Positions 36,701 through 48,600 of a stretch of 64,000 bases of DNA are shown in pieces. Position 1 is the stretch's first letter. Every line of letters starts with the position of its first letter. Source of the DNA: Ulota crispa (Eukaryota > Streptophyta > Bryopsida > Orthotrichales > Orthotrichaceae). The stretch covers positions 17,074,002 through 17,138,001 of the forward strand of contig OY987242.1 in the NCBI GenBank assembly GCA_963920765.1, written 5' to 3'. The translations under genes were made by a program, and so were the position numbers. The notes beneath the pieces were generated by a model that was given only the letters and a program-made list of their open reading frames with translations, did not search any database and was not told the DNA's origin.

Positions 36701-36941
36701 ACTAAGCTTCCAAATTAATTATTCTTTGTGAAAAGTTTGATTTGGCATTCAATTTTGCAATTAATTAAGGATTGGGAATTTTCAAAAAATATATATATGT
36801 TATTTGATATTCAAGTACAATCAAGCATTTTACAAATTATTTTTGATTTTTCAAAATTTATCCTTGGTATAAAGTTGGTAGTAGATTGAGCCTTCTTGGA
36901 ATTAGCCTAAACCTTCCAAATTAGCTAAGCCTAATGACTTT
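33711..36941. other. AT-rich spacer up to the assembly gap
   Basis: No gene was seen. About 34190-34560 is enriched in degenerate CTAATATT/TTAATACCTAA units, possibly an old tandem array. The frame at 34796-35005 has no recognisable product. Confidence 0.45.
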
Positions 36942-37141
36942 NNNNNNNNNNNNNNNNNNNNNNNNNNNNNNNNNNNNNNNNNNNNNNNNNNNNNNNNNNN
37001 NNNNNNNNNNNNNNNNNNNNNNNNNNNNNNNNNNNNNNNNNNNNNNNNNNNNNNNNNNNNNNNNNNNNNNNNNNNNNNNNNNNNNNNNNNNNNNNNNNNN
37101 NNNNNNNNNNNNNNNNNNNNNNNNNNNNNNNNNNNNNNNNN
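36942..37141. other. Assembly gap (200 N)
   Basis: Exactly 200 N, probably a fixed-size placeholder. The true gap length is unknown. Sequence order across it depends on scaffolding. Confidence 0.98.
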
Positions 37142-37434
37142 AGTGAGGCAGGAAATTGGCCCAGCCCTTCCGCTACCTATCCTCTTGAATTGTGCATGTG
37201 ATAAGACGGCTCAGCGCATTGGAATATATGGCCATTACGCTGTCACCAAACTGTGATTTTCACCACGACCACTCTTTTTACCTCGACTGTTGATTTATTG
37301 AAATTAATACAAATATAAATAAATAATAAGTATCTATATGATAGAAGGATCTCCATCAAAACACCAGATCTCTATGTTGGAGGTTCCAGCCACCAAAATT
37401 AAAACTTGGTCAAAAACATTTGCGACTAAAACCC

Positions 37435-38590
37435 TTACAATTTTGCCTTTTGGTTTAGGTCTATTTTTTTCTTAGCGGCATTCTCCTCAGCCTTCTTTAT
37501 TTTCTCAACTTCTTTGATAACCTTCTGAGTGACAATATTGGCCTCCTTCAACTCTTTTTTCTTGCCTATTATAGTCCACTTCTCAATTGCCTTGGTTCTT
37601 GTCATATCATCCAATCTCCTAAACTCATCAACATCTAGGTCAATCACCTCAACTCCTTCTAGAGATTTACGCAACTGTACCTCTAAAGAATGTGTAAACT
37701 CAATATAAAATCTAGATAACAGCCATTAATAGCCAAATGTGCCAGTATATAGGTTCTTTGCTAAACATGTGTAATTATGTATTCTGTAGAATTACTGTCT
37801 TGCCAGAAAAATAGGAAAGAGGGAAGGCCATGACATGAAATACTTTGTTTAGCTATAAGCTAATGCTTGGAATACATTCAACAAAAAAAAAAATAGAGAT
37901 AAAAGATCTCCATTTAGAATATCTAGATAGCAACTGCAAAGTGACCTGATACTCAAGATTCACATAAAAAAAGCAAACCAAGCAAACACAAAGGAAAAAC
38001 ACTACACCTCTCTAATACAATGATTCAGAATAGAAATAAGAAAATAATCAAACTCATTTTGTAAGATTCCTAGCTTTGTAGCACTGGTACTAAAATTCAA
38101 TGAAACAAAGACCACAAAAAAAAATAAAACACTGCCAAGTAAATATTATATCGGTAAAGGAATTGTTGAACAACTTGTTTGAATCCATTAAATTTAGAAA
38201 AATTATCACCTTTTTCAAAGTTACCGCCGCTTTTGAGGTATCCATTGAACCTCTGATCCCAGATTTTTTGACACCAACCTTCAATATACTTCAAAAGAGT
38301 TTCAGGCTCTAGTAGCACAAGCATGTTCACCAGCAAATTATCCTTCTTAGGGAAGCTGTTGAAGTGAATGGTTGCGCCATCTTCAATCTGAAATGAACAT
38401 TGACAAATACAAATTATAACCATGATTGACTGAATTCAAAAATATCACATAATATTTTCATAATAAAAACAAGTCAAAAAGAGCACAAGAAGAGCAACAT
38501 AGACGTGTTCAAGCTTACCCCGGCAAACTAAATGCATTTGGCCAAATAAACTTCCAAAAGATCATTTGGAACTAACTTCGGAGGAAACTG
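37435..38590 (-). pseudogene. 3' part of a conserved multi-exon gene, with one in-frame stop
   Basis: Three exon-like segments read on the minus strand. About 38590-38518 contains QFPPKLVPNDLLEVYLAKCI, then a TAG, then FAG and a GTAAGC donor. About 38390-38215 contains GATIHFNSFPKKDNLLVN and EPETLLKYIEGWCQKIWDQ. About 37684-37435 contains GVEVIDLDVDEFRRLDDMTR and a Lys/Glu-rich coiled coil ending QKAKL. Frames join across the first splice without shift except for the TAG. I do not recognise the family. The conserved look and the absence of a 5' end suggest a gene fragment. One sequencing error instead of a true stop cannot be excluded. Confidence 0.5.
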
Positions 38591-38903
38591 CCTTGATTCT
38601 CGACTAGGCCATGAGTTTCAAAACTTCAAAATTTAGTTTTGTGGAGATCAGTTGTATAATAGATAGCTACAATCTATAGCTTGTTCAAGGTCATTTCTGG
38701 AGTTTTTTTTGAACTATAGTAGTTCTCAACCTAATAGAAAAGCCTCATGAGATGAAACAGTGGCAATTTTCTTCAAGCCACACCTATAACACTAAAATAG
38801 TATGTACAAATACATGCTCCATGATTTTTTTGCTGTTGGCCAAGTATGCAACGGCCAGAAGCTTCATCATCTTGCCATAAACCTTTCATCCTAAACCCCT
38901 AAA

Positions 38904-40150
38904 CTTGCAGTAAACTTCAATGAATTGATGTTCATTTCTTCGAGGATAGTTGCTACCCTAAGAGTTTAAAACATCACTCTTGGAGGAATGTTCAAGGTCA
39001 TTTCATTGTGCACTTTGGCCACCCTATGACATCATTCTTGGAAGAATATTTAAATTCATTTTATTGCGGACAAAGCCCATCTTAAGAAATCATTTTTGGA
39101 AGAATACTCAAATGAAAGAGTAGAAAACGGACTTTTCATGGAAGTTGGTAATTTCTTTTCACGGATACTAGATAGTCTTGGACATCATTCTTAGAAGAAT
39201 GTTTAAATTCATTTTATTGCAGACAAAGCTCATCCTAAAACATCATTCTTGGAAGAATATTCAAATGAAAGAAACATTGGAAATTGGACTTTTCATGGAA
39301 GTTGGCAACTTCTTTTCATGGACACTAGACAGTCTTGAACATCATTCTTGGAGGAATGTTCAAATAAACAAGCAAGACCCGGGAATTGATTAAATGAAGA
39401 CCTAAACATACATTAGAAGACATATCCCAAAACAAGCTACTTTGCACCATAATGAATGACATGTACACCTCAAGTAGTATGAAGAGAAACAATAATCTTC
39501 AATTCATGTTGGATTTGATCTCACATTCTAATAATTGGGCTTGGGATGGCACACGCATCCGCACCACCCCAAATCCAAATACAGAAGGGATCTCCATTCA
39601 TGTTGGACTTGATCTTACTTTGTAATATCTAGGTTTGGGGTCATGCGGATGCGTGTGCCACCCCAAGCCCAATTATTAGAATGTGAGATCAAATCCAACA
39701 TGAATTGAAGATTATTGTTTCTCTTCATACTACTTGAGGTGTACATGTCATTCATTATGGTGCAAAGTAGCTTGTTTTGGGATATGTCTTCTAATGTATG
39801 TTTAGGTCTTCATTTAATCAATTCCCGGGTCTTGCTTGTTTATTTGAACATTCCTCCAAGAATGATGTTCAAGACTGTCTAGTGTCCATGAAAAGAAGTT
39901 GCCAACTTCCATGAAAAGTCCAATTTCCAATGTTTCTTTCATTTGAATATTCTTCCAAGAATGATGTTTTAGGATGAGCTTTGTCTGCAATAAAATGAAT
40001 TTAAATATTCTTCCAAGAATGATGTCATAGGGTGGCCAAAGTGCACAATGAAATGAACTTGAACATTCTTCCAAGAATGATGTTTTAGACTCTTAGGGTG
40101 GCAACTATCCTCGAAGAAATGAACATCAATTCATTGAAGTTTACTGCAAG
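38904..40150. repeat. 1.2-kb palindrome with modular arms
   Basis: The left arm is about 38904-39576, the right arm about 39641-40150, with a spacer of about 65 bp. Arm ends are CTTGCAGTAAACTTCAATGA and its inverse. Arms contain repeated ATCATTCTTGGAAGAAT-type modules. The left arm is about 160 bp longer because one module is duplicated (about 39034-39170 resembles 39185-39310). The inner arms are nearly identical: the same 71-residue frame appears on opposite strands at 39178-39393 and 39814-40074 with about two differences. Confidence 0.88.
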
Positions 40151-40439
40151 TGAACATTTTGCCAAGAATTATGTTCTATAGTTGCCTGTGTCCGTCAAAA
40201 ATTCTTGCACGTGTCTCATAGATTATAAGAATTTCTATTGTGTGTATTGTATGCATAACTTTAACCTGGAGGAGTTGGCGGATATGCCTACTTGCAATTT
40301 GTCAAAGACCGTCTACAACAAGTGGCTCCAAATTTTTGGAAATTATTGAGGTAATATATTTGAAGTTACATATGACAATGGCGTACAAACATGACAACAA
40401 TTCACAAACTTTAGGGCATATCTACACTAGGGCAATGCT

Positions 40440-41012
40440 CTCGTTTTGGTTCTTTATAAAAATAAAATGAAACTGAGGGCTGGAATGTGGAACAGCAATC
40501 CCAATTTTTTTTGCTCACACACTAAATACATTGCTAGGGGCAGAGGATCTTGGAACACACATTCTTCATTTGGAAGGCAAAGAGGTTTTTGGTTGTATGA
40601 AGAGGAAATTGTCACTCCAATTGGTGATGAGGGAGAACCTCACCGACCTGATAAGTTGATGAGATCCTCAAGTAACTTTGAAGACATCAAAGGTGAACCT
40701 AGTATTGTACCAGAGGTCACTTATTCCACCTCTATAGCTAAACCTTTTGAGAGTGACCGTGACACATCAAAATAACACATTGCTAGGATGAAACCTAAGT
40801 TCAATATTAAGTGTCATGCTCAACAACACAATACCAGTTTAAATTGTATTGCTAAAGTTGGCAAGTGTTTGAAAGGTACCATTGCTTCGACATACCATGG
40901 AAGGAAACTGGATTATGGTCGTTGTGAGGTTACAACAAATTTTTGGTTTTGTGCTAATAAGCAGATGCAAGCTAAGAGTTCCCATTTGTGGCCAAAAAAG
41001 AAGTCCTTTTTT
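40440..41012 (+). pseudogene. Possible remnant of an unidentified coding sequence
   Basis: One frame runs from about 40446 to 41012 with a single stop (about 40773). It encodes pieces such as FGRQRGFWLYEEEIVTPIGD and YHGRKLDYGRCEVTTNFWF. The composition looks protein-like and not low-complexity, but no domain is recognised. It could be chance. Confidence 0.3.
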
Positions 41013-41034
41013 TAGTACAAAACATAGTGTTTTT

Positions 41035-41400
41035 GTGTTTCCAATGAAAATTCTCTATTTTCTCAATGAGAGTTCCAAATTCCAAAGGTTGGCCACCCTA
41101 GTTTGTGCCATTCTAAGATACTGAAGAAAAGAAAAATACTAAAAAATTGATTTAACTTAGAGAAATCAATCCCCAAAAAAGGACCAAAAATTGTAGTCAT
41201 TCAGGAGCACATTGTGTTCCTGATGAGAATTCACCATCTTCTCAAAGAGAGTTCCAAATTCCAAAGGTTAACTACCCTAGTTTATGCCATTCTAAGACAT
41301 TTAAGTAAAAAAAGAAACTAAAAAAATTGATTTAACTTAGAGAAATCAATCCCCAAATAAGACCAAAAATTGTAGTCGTTTGGGAGCACATAAAAGTCCT
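41035..41400. repeat. Tandem duplication of about 180 bp
   Basis: Two head-to-tail copies share GAGAGTTCCAAATTCCAAAG, GCCATTCTAAGA, TTGATTTAACTTAGAGAAAT and GACCAAAAATTGTAGTC in the same order. It is non-coding. Confidence 0.8.
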
Positions 41401-42578
41401 TTCCTCCAAAATGTAAATTACATTCTTTACAAATTTATTCCAAAATGTAATCATCCCAATCTTCTAATAATGATGCCAAAAGATTGTGCCTAGATTATGA
41501 GTCTAGTCTACATATCAATTCAAAAGTCTTATTTAGCCAGAAAAAAACACTATGACGGTTTTAGGAGCTATGTTCAAAAGTCCTTTTCTCATATCACATT
41601 GGAAATGTATACTTTATTTTGATGGAAATTGGATCCTCCACAAGTCTACTTTCTAAATATGAGTCTTTTCTCTCTTAAAGACTTTATAATTTGATGAAAC
41701 TAGTGACAATGAACGATGTGTGAAAGGCTCTAAGCAACAATTTGTAATTGATTAGCCCAAGGTTCCTGAAGTTTGATCAATACTCTCCAATACAAAACCT
41801 ACTTGTGAGGAATTTGTTCTACTACAACATGTAGGTTTTTGCTTGCAGGAGCAGCCTTCATTGTCCCCACGTCAACTATTTGGCATGGTTGCTTGCTTTG
41901 AATGCACCTTATATAATGAAATGGACTTGCCTAATTGGGACTCATACCCATAGAAGAGGCAAAACTCCACCATTTGACGTTCCACTAATGTGCCAACTCT
42001 TAAGTTGAGGAATAAATGGAAAAATGCAGGTAACGTACACGGTTCAATTTTGGAAGCTACAATGCTTCATTTGCCTACCTTATGGGCAATTGTTTCCCTT
42101 CAAATGGGATATGAGGGCTATCTGAATGTCTACCAAATTATAGTAGGAAATGTTCATGCTTGCAATTGTCCTAACTTTACCAACGTGGCTGTTGGATGTT
42201 GCTACCCTCAATAGTTGATGGCAATATGTGAACTGTAAAAATTTGAATTACCTTTTTTGTTACCACTGCAAGATGGACCTTGTGAAAGACACTTTTATTC
42301 ATGCACCTAGCTTTAGCTTCTCTAAGGTTAAAACCCTCTTCATTCAAGCAAGGATCATAAAAATGAAAGAGTAGATGAACAAGTGCCTTTGCTTATTACT
42401 ATTTTGTTTCTTAGTAATGACATCAATGTTTTTTTCATATATTATAGACCAATGTTCTATAATCATTCCCATGCATGTTTATCCAATGAGAATGATGTTG
42501 TTAGTGCTTTTCTTTTAAATATATATTGGTAAATCCCTACTACCATGGTACTTAATGTGTTATGTGCACAAGTTTCCT
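41401..42578. other. Spacer, no recognised gene
   Basis: AT-rich. The frame at 41990-42214 has no recognisable product. Confidence 0.4.
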
Positions 42579-42826
42579 TTAGCCCTTGAGCGCCCAGACC
42601 ATGTTCACTCAAATCCATACCTTTTTGAACTTACTCCAATAATACTACTACCTAAGTATAGTTAAATAGCTTGAATTTTTTTGAGTGATAATAGACACGT
42701 GCTTGGAGGTACATGAAAAAGTACAAGTCCTTTGAGTGTACCATTAAAAAGAGGATAAGAGTCAAACATGGACATTTTTCAAAAACCAGAGGCCACATTC
42801 TGGCCTTTGGGACGTTGAGGGGTTAA
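42579..42826. mobile_element. Possible TTAA-type element
   Basis: The right end GACGTTGAGGGG followed by TTAA (42823-42826) matches the family end GACGTTTAGGGG+TTAA. The left end TTAG+CCCTTGAGCGCCC (42579 on) is an imperfect match. Assignment is tentative. Confidence 0.4.
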
Positions 42827-43793
42827 TACATTCCTTTGAGGGTGGATAATTCACCTTTTGAAACTCTTTGTATTAGTATGATGGATGTAATTTGCATGAC
42901 CTAAACCCAATGACCCTTTTGTGGTTGTTCATGTTCTTTTTTTGCCTAAATCCCAAACATGTAAGTTGATTGAGACACGCACATCTTTTCAATATGCACT
43001 TTTGTTTTGTTCTTCTCTATTTATGACCAAATAATAATACCCATAACTATGCCCTCAGCCCTCACTATTGCTCAATAGATCACCTCTTTGACAACCCCTG
43101 TATTACACCACCAAATCATGGCAAATCAAATTCCCTTAATTATTGGACCTTCTCTTTATTTTATTAAATACTACCTACTTTGTTTTAATAATGCCATGTC
43201 ATGTGCTAAAACGATTTAGAAAACCTCTAAAACATTTGGCTTAAACCGCTTCAACTACATGGTCATAGGTGCAAACCAATATCCATGGTAATAGGATCCC
43301 ATTCTTAATTTGAGTAGTATTTTCACTTAATTACAACAAATGTTTAAACCCATCAATGTAGATTTTCATTTATACTTCAAATGTTTAGGATTTAAGGTCC
43401 ACGCTCATGACTTTCCTGCTCTCAGCTCACAAGCTCACTGCTTGCCACTCCCCTAGTAGCGTCGTTGGAGCCCGTATTGGAGGACTGCCAACCTCCATTC
43501 CTTTTGCCACTTGAAAAATTTGGTGCTTTCCTTTTTTAAGGTATTTGAGTACTTTTTTTAAAAATTTATTTTTTCCAAATTGTAGTGGGCTAATTAGCCT
43601 TGTCTTTCATTATTTTGATTGATGTAGTTCAAATATCTAAATTTTACATCAATCCTTCAATTTTACCTAGTGTACTTGCAAATTTTAGTACCTTCCAGCA
43701 TTCAAAGATTTTTTGAAGTATATTGTACACTCCCAATTCATTTAAAAATTCTCTCACACATATCCAACTTGGTCTCTACATAGATAAAATAAA

Positions 43794-44362
43794 GGGAAAA
43801 TATCAAAAATACCCCTCAATTCTTTCAAAATATCAAATATACCCATATATTATTTGAAATATCAAAAATGCCCCTGGCTTTGTGGAATAATATCAATTAT
43901 ACCCCTAGTTATCTTTGAGAATATCATTAATACCCCTAGTTTTTTGTGCCTCTTTATGGTAATTTTTTTAAAATATCAAAATGACAACAAAAATTACTAT
44001 GTAATTACTACAATGGCTTTGACCACAATAGGCTTACATGCAAACACCCTATTTAGAGCTTAAAGAGCTTGCTTCCAAGATTTGGCTTGCTTTCAACTTA
44101 CATCTAGTTTTTGTACTTTCCATTATCATCCAAGTATTTACAAAAAAAAGCAAAAAGATGCATAAGAGTTAGGAATATTTTTATAATTCAAATAATACAA
44201 GGGTATATTTGATGTTTCATAATAATTGAGGGTCCCAAGAACTATGGGTATATATATAATTGATATTACTACACAAAGTCAAGGGCATTTCTGATATTTG
44301 AAATAATATAGGGGTATATTTGATATTTTGAAAGAATTGAGGGGTAATTTTGATATTTTCCC
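43794..44362. mobile_element. GGGAAA-ended modular foldback, second family
   Basis: The ends are GGGAAAATATCAAAAATACC and its inverse. Each arm has about four ATATCAA-(A/T)ATACCCC(T/A) modules. The centre is a spacer of about 250 bp. The 9-bp flanks are TAAAATAAA (43785-43793) and TCAAATAAA (44363-44371), 8 of 9 identical. Its sequence is unrelated to the copies at 6776, 7546 and 14884 but the plan is the same. Confidence 0.85.
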
Positions 44363-45605
44363 TCAAATAAACCTCAATTTTGTGTAGAGCAATCGTTTTA
44401 CTACAAGAGAGGTCAAAGGCTTCTAAAAATTTCAAGCAACAAGGGAAAAACCTTATTTTTTTCACTTCAAATATCAATATCTCACTCATAACCACCTAAA
44501 ATGAGCTAATCATTCTCCCATTATTCTAGGGCAAAAATTCTCCAGTTGGATTTTCAAAAAAACTTTTTTTCCTACCTTTCTACTTATTCCCCCAAAAGTG
44601 ACAATTTTTAGTGATTTTCACAAAAAATGGGCTTGGTCCTATAAGGCTTAAAACATATGACTTGAATGTTGAAAATTGCAAAACTAGATATTTCCAGCTC
44701 AAACATTGCACATCTATCTATACTAAGTGTGAGGATTTCAACTTTGCATTGTTTTCCAAATCCTTCTAGAACTATTTGGTGCAAGTTGATGCAATAAAAA
44801 TCACTCTACACATAGAACACTAAGTGCCCTCCAATCATGTTTTTTTCCAAAACCTTGTAAAGCTTTTTGGTGGAAGTTGAAACAATAAGAATGCCCCAAA
44901 TAAAAAACACCAAATGCCCTCTAACCATGTGTAAAAAAATCAAAAAAATGCCAAGCGCCCCCTATCAAAATATTAAAGAGTAACATTGTGATGAAGGTAA
45001 TTACTATTTTTATTTAAAAAAAGAACCAAAATGATAGTGCATTAAGGTTAGATTCTAAGTTAGTTGTGAGATGTGAAACATTGATTTTTAGTAAAGTACA
45101 TTAGGATTAGATTCTAAACCAGTTGAGTTCGAAGATATTAATTTTCTGTATAGTTGAGTGTTGCATTACTCATTCATGTTCGACTTGCATAAAACGTGTG
45201 CCCGTATAATAGTATAAAGTAAAGAACATAGTGTTTGATTACAAGGTCAATTTCCATATAAAAATATTGAACCATCGTTGTGTCAAAAATGAATTTGAGG
45301 TAAAAAATATCCAATCCACCTCAAACAGAGGACTAGAAACTTAATCCTTACAAGTTCTTCTAGCAAGCCAAATGCAAACATGGAAGCACTAACTGGTCAT
45401 GCTCCTTCCTGTTACTGGGACTACTTTAAAGTGAAAAGTAGATACAAAAAAAAGGGAATACAAAAATCAACGATTTTGCACCAATCAAAGCATAGCTTTG
45501 GTTGTTGTGTTGAACCTGTGCATTATCAATTGGTCCTTTGTCACCGGAAAAGAAAGCAATCGTTTTTAGAATCCGAAGTTCGGCACACAATTTACCAGTC
45601 TCACA
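44363..45605. other. Spacer, no recognised gene
   Basis: AT-rich, with short frames only (for example 45380-45616, whose end overlaps the last DZIP1-like exon in antisense). Confidence 0.4.
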
Positions 45606-48600
45606 TCACAAGCTGATAATCTCATCTATCTCAGATGTCAATTCCTTGAAGATTTTGCTTTCTTCAACATCGCTTCCATCGCTCCCATCAGTATCATCGT
45701 TTTCCGCCGCAATCCCGTGATTCCCATCGTCATTTGATCTGGCACCCCTGTTGTTAAGATTATCAAATAATTATCCTTAATGCCTTCAAATCGAGAAATA
45801 AGGTGTACCGGTGCTATTCCTCTGGAAAGATCGAGTCTCATCGGAGTTAGATCTGCACGAAGCAGAGACGATACCACATTGCCTCTAGACCTTTGTTGAA
45901 GCTAGTATTAGTAACGTATTATTCATTAATTTGGGAAATCGATGGGTACCATTTTGTACCTCACCTTAATCCAAAATAGCCACCCTAATTTATGTCAACG
46001 AACCACATGGAATCATATTCATTAAATTGAGGAGGTCTCCTTAAACTTAGTTAATCTTCTGTCCAAAATTTCAGAAATTAATGAACTTTCTGTATCTCAT
46101 TTCATTGGAAAACAGCCAATGGATTCCGAATTCAATGGATATGAAGTTCTCTGAAAAAAAGAAGTCAAAAGTCCCACTTTGTACGCATTTTCCCAAATTA
46201 ACGAATAACGCACTAATAGTGCTGTAGTTGCTAAATCCTAATTCTAATTCTCCGTGCTAGTGCAAGGTGTCGTATCTTAAAATAAGACGTTTTGAGAGTT
46301 CTATATCAGTAGAAAACCCTCAGCAAGATGCGTCTTTCTAATAAAGTTAAACAATTACTTTAAATGCTTAAACCCATGTACATACAAAACCCGTGCATGT
46401 CCAACCACCTAGTCGGACCATCTGCCGACCCTCAATCCTGAATTCCATCCCGAGCTTCTTGCATTACCACAAAGATTAGCAAAAGAAAATCAGACTTTGC
46501 TGGAAAGTACATACATGGAGCTTTCATTGCCAAGCGCTTCATCCTTCTCAAGAGGAGCTTGTTTATCCGGGATGGGTTTCTGGAAGTTGACACGACATGT
46601 ATTTTCTGCACTAGCAGTTGCTGTCGATGACTTCGGACTGCTTGGTGGCGGGGTTGGTTTGAATGAAGTAGACGCCATGCTTGACTTCAATTGCTGCAGA
46701 TCCAACAATTCCTTCGGAGGTGACAAGTCCCGAATTGGAGAATCTGTGATGTTTCCAATCCAAGTGCAACACATCTGTGAGCCAGCTCAACACATTTCTC
46801 CATATTTACATCATGGTTGCTACATTGTGATACAAATAAACGATACGTGCAAGCTCCAGCGTAATAGAAAAGTTGTACAATTTCTACAATAAGTATAAAA
46901 CGTATAGAGAGTGAAGCTTTGCGTTTACCTTGAGATAAAGAAACAGGCTGGCGGTCATCGATTTGTACCCGTCTGCAAAATGGGGCAAGGAACACAAACC
47001 ACATTTCAGTCGTTTAATTAAAGCGTGTCTGCATGTGAAAATATGACTTCCACGCTTGCTCCTCTATTGTAGGAGTATCACATAAGCCTTTAGTGACAAT
47101 CGAGGACAATTTAATTCGATGAAGTGATATACCTGTCTCATAAAAGCATGGCATGGGAGTACAAATAGTGTTCTCATCTAGCGATCAGATTCTCAATAGG
47201 TGCATGCAAAGATCATTGGGCACAGTAAAAGAATCAAGAAAAGTAGAGTAGCCCACAGTGAATGGACTCAAAAGTGCAGCTTGAAGTTTACGTCTCTCCA
47301 CTTCATACAAAGGGAAAGTACAAATAGGGGCACAAAAATGAAAAATATTATTAATAGGGGCACAGTTCAAAATAATTACAAATAGGGGCACAGTTTCAAA
47401 ATAATTACAAATAGGGGCATAATTTCAATAAGTTTTGTAATGTTTCAAAAAATTGTTTTGGACATCACAATAAATGTTAGTTAACTAAACAAAATTTAAA
47501 AACCTCTACAAATCAAGCCTAAATAAGGAAATTCTAAGAAAACAGACAACAATCATAAGAATCCCTTTACTAGAAGTTCCTTATTTAGGCTTGATTTGCA
47601 AAGGCTTTTAATTTTTTTGTAGTTATCTAACATTTATTGTGATGTCCAAACCAAAAATTTATGAAACATTACAAAATTTATTGAAATTATGCCTCTATTT
47701 GTAATTATTTTGAAACTGCGCCCCTATTTTTAATATTTTTCATTGTTGTGCCCCTATTTGTATTTTCCCCTTCAAACAACCTAATGCTGCAATGCTTAGA
47801 TGTACACTTGCCTTTGCTTTCCCCTGGACGGAACCACGTCCTCGTCGCTGTCCCAGTCACCCAATCCAAGTTCGTCTTCAACTTCCTCTCCTTGCTCAGA
47901 CTGCCGAGCCTGTGAAGTAGGACGTACTGGTTGTCGTGATGAAGAACCTCGGTTATTTCGAGAGGTCGCGTGCTTTTGCTTCCACGAGAATGCTCTGAGC
48001 AATAAAATTCCAATCCGAATCAGTCTGTTAATAAAGAGGATCACAATGCCAAATGGATTTCTGTTCAGTGCTATTGATTCGCATGGGTAGACTAATTCGA
48101 CGGTTCGGACAAATTGCAAGAGCCATTTACCTGGAAACGTATTGCGCACGTCCATCAGGTGAAGACCTTAGATCAGAACATTCATTGCCGTCAGCTTTGG
48201 ATGAACTTGGATGCTCAGCCCTGTGAACAATCACTTCGTTCTTGCGTACAACTTCAGACTCTTGCAAGTCATCACTACTCCCAACAACCTCACTGCTTCG
48301 GGGACTGCTTTGTTCGCTGCTTTTCACATGACCTAAACCTTCCGATTTTAATTCCTCTTCCCTGCTATGGTCTACCTTAGACTCGCAGTCGGAATCGTCG
48401 CTTTTATGAGACTGATGGCTTCGGCTTGAATTGTAGTTGCTCTTACCGGACTGTCCAAAAAAAAGCATACCATATCAAGACTCCATTGATCAGAACCCGA
48501 ATCAAACACAGAAAAATCATCCATATATAATTACAAGCCCGCTAATTTACACAAATTTCTCAGAATAATATCGCATGATTACGGGAGTAACTCTGGGTTA

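Noticed and set aside
30000-36941. Possible retroelement or RNA genes in the AT-rich region
   Set aside because: I looked for LTR-like direct repeats, reverse-transcriptase motifs and tRNA-like folds and found none I could support.
39178-40074. Two small opposite-strand ORFs encoding nearly the same 71-residue peptide
   Set aside because: They are the two arms of one palindrome. The peptide is made of short repeated modules and has no other support.
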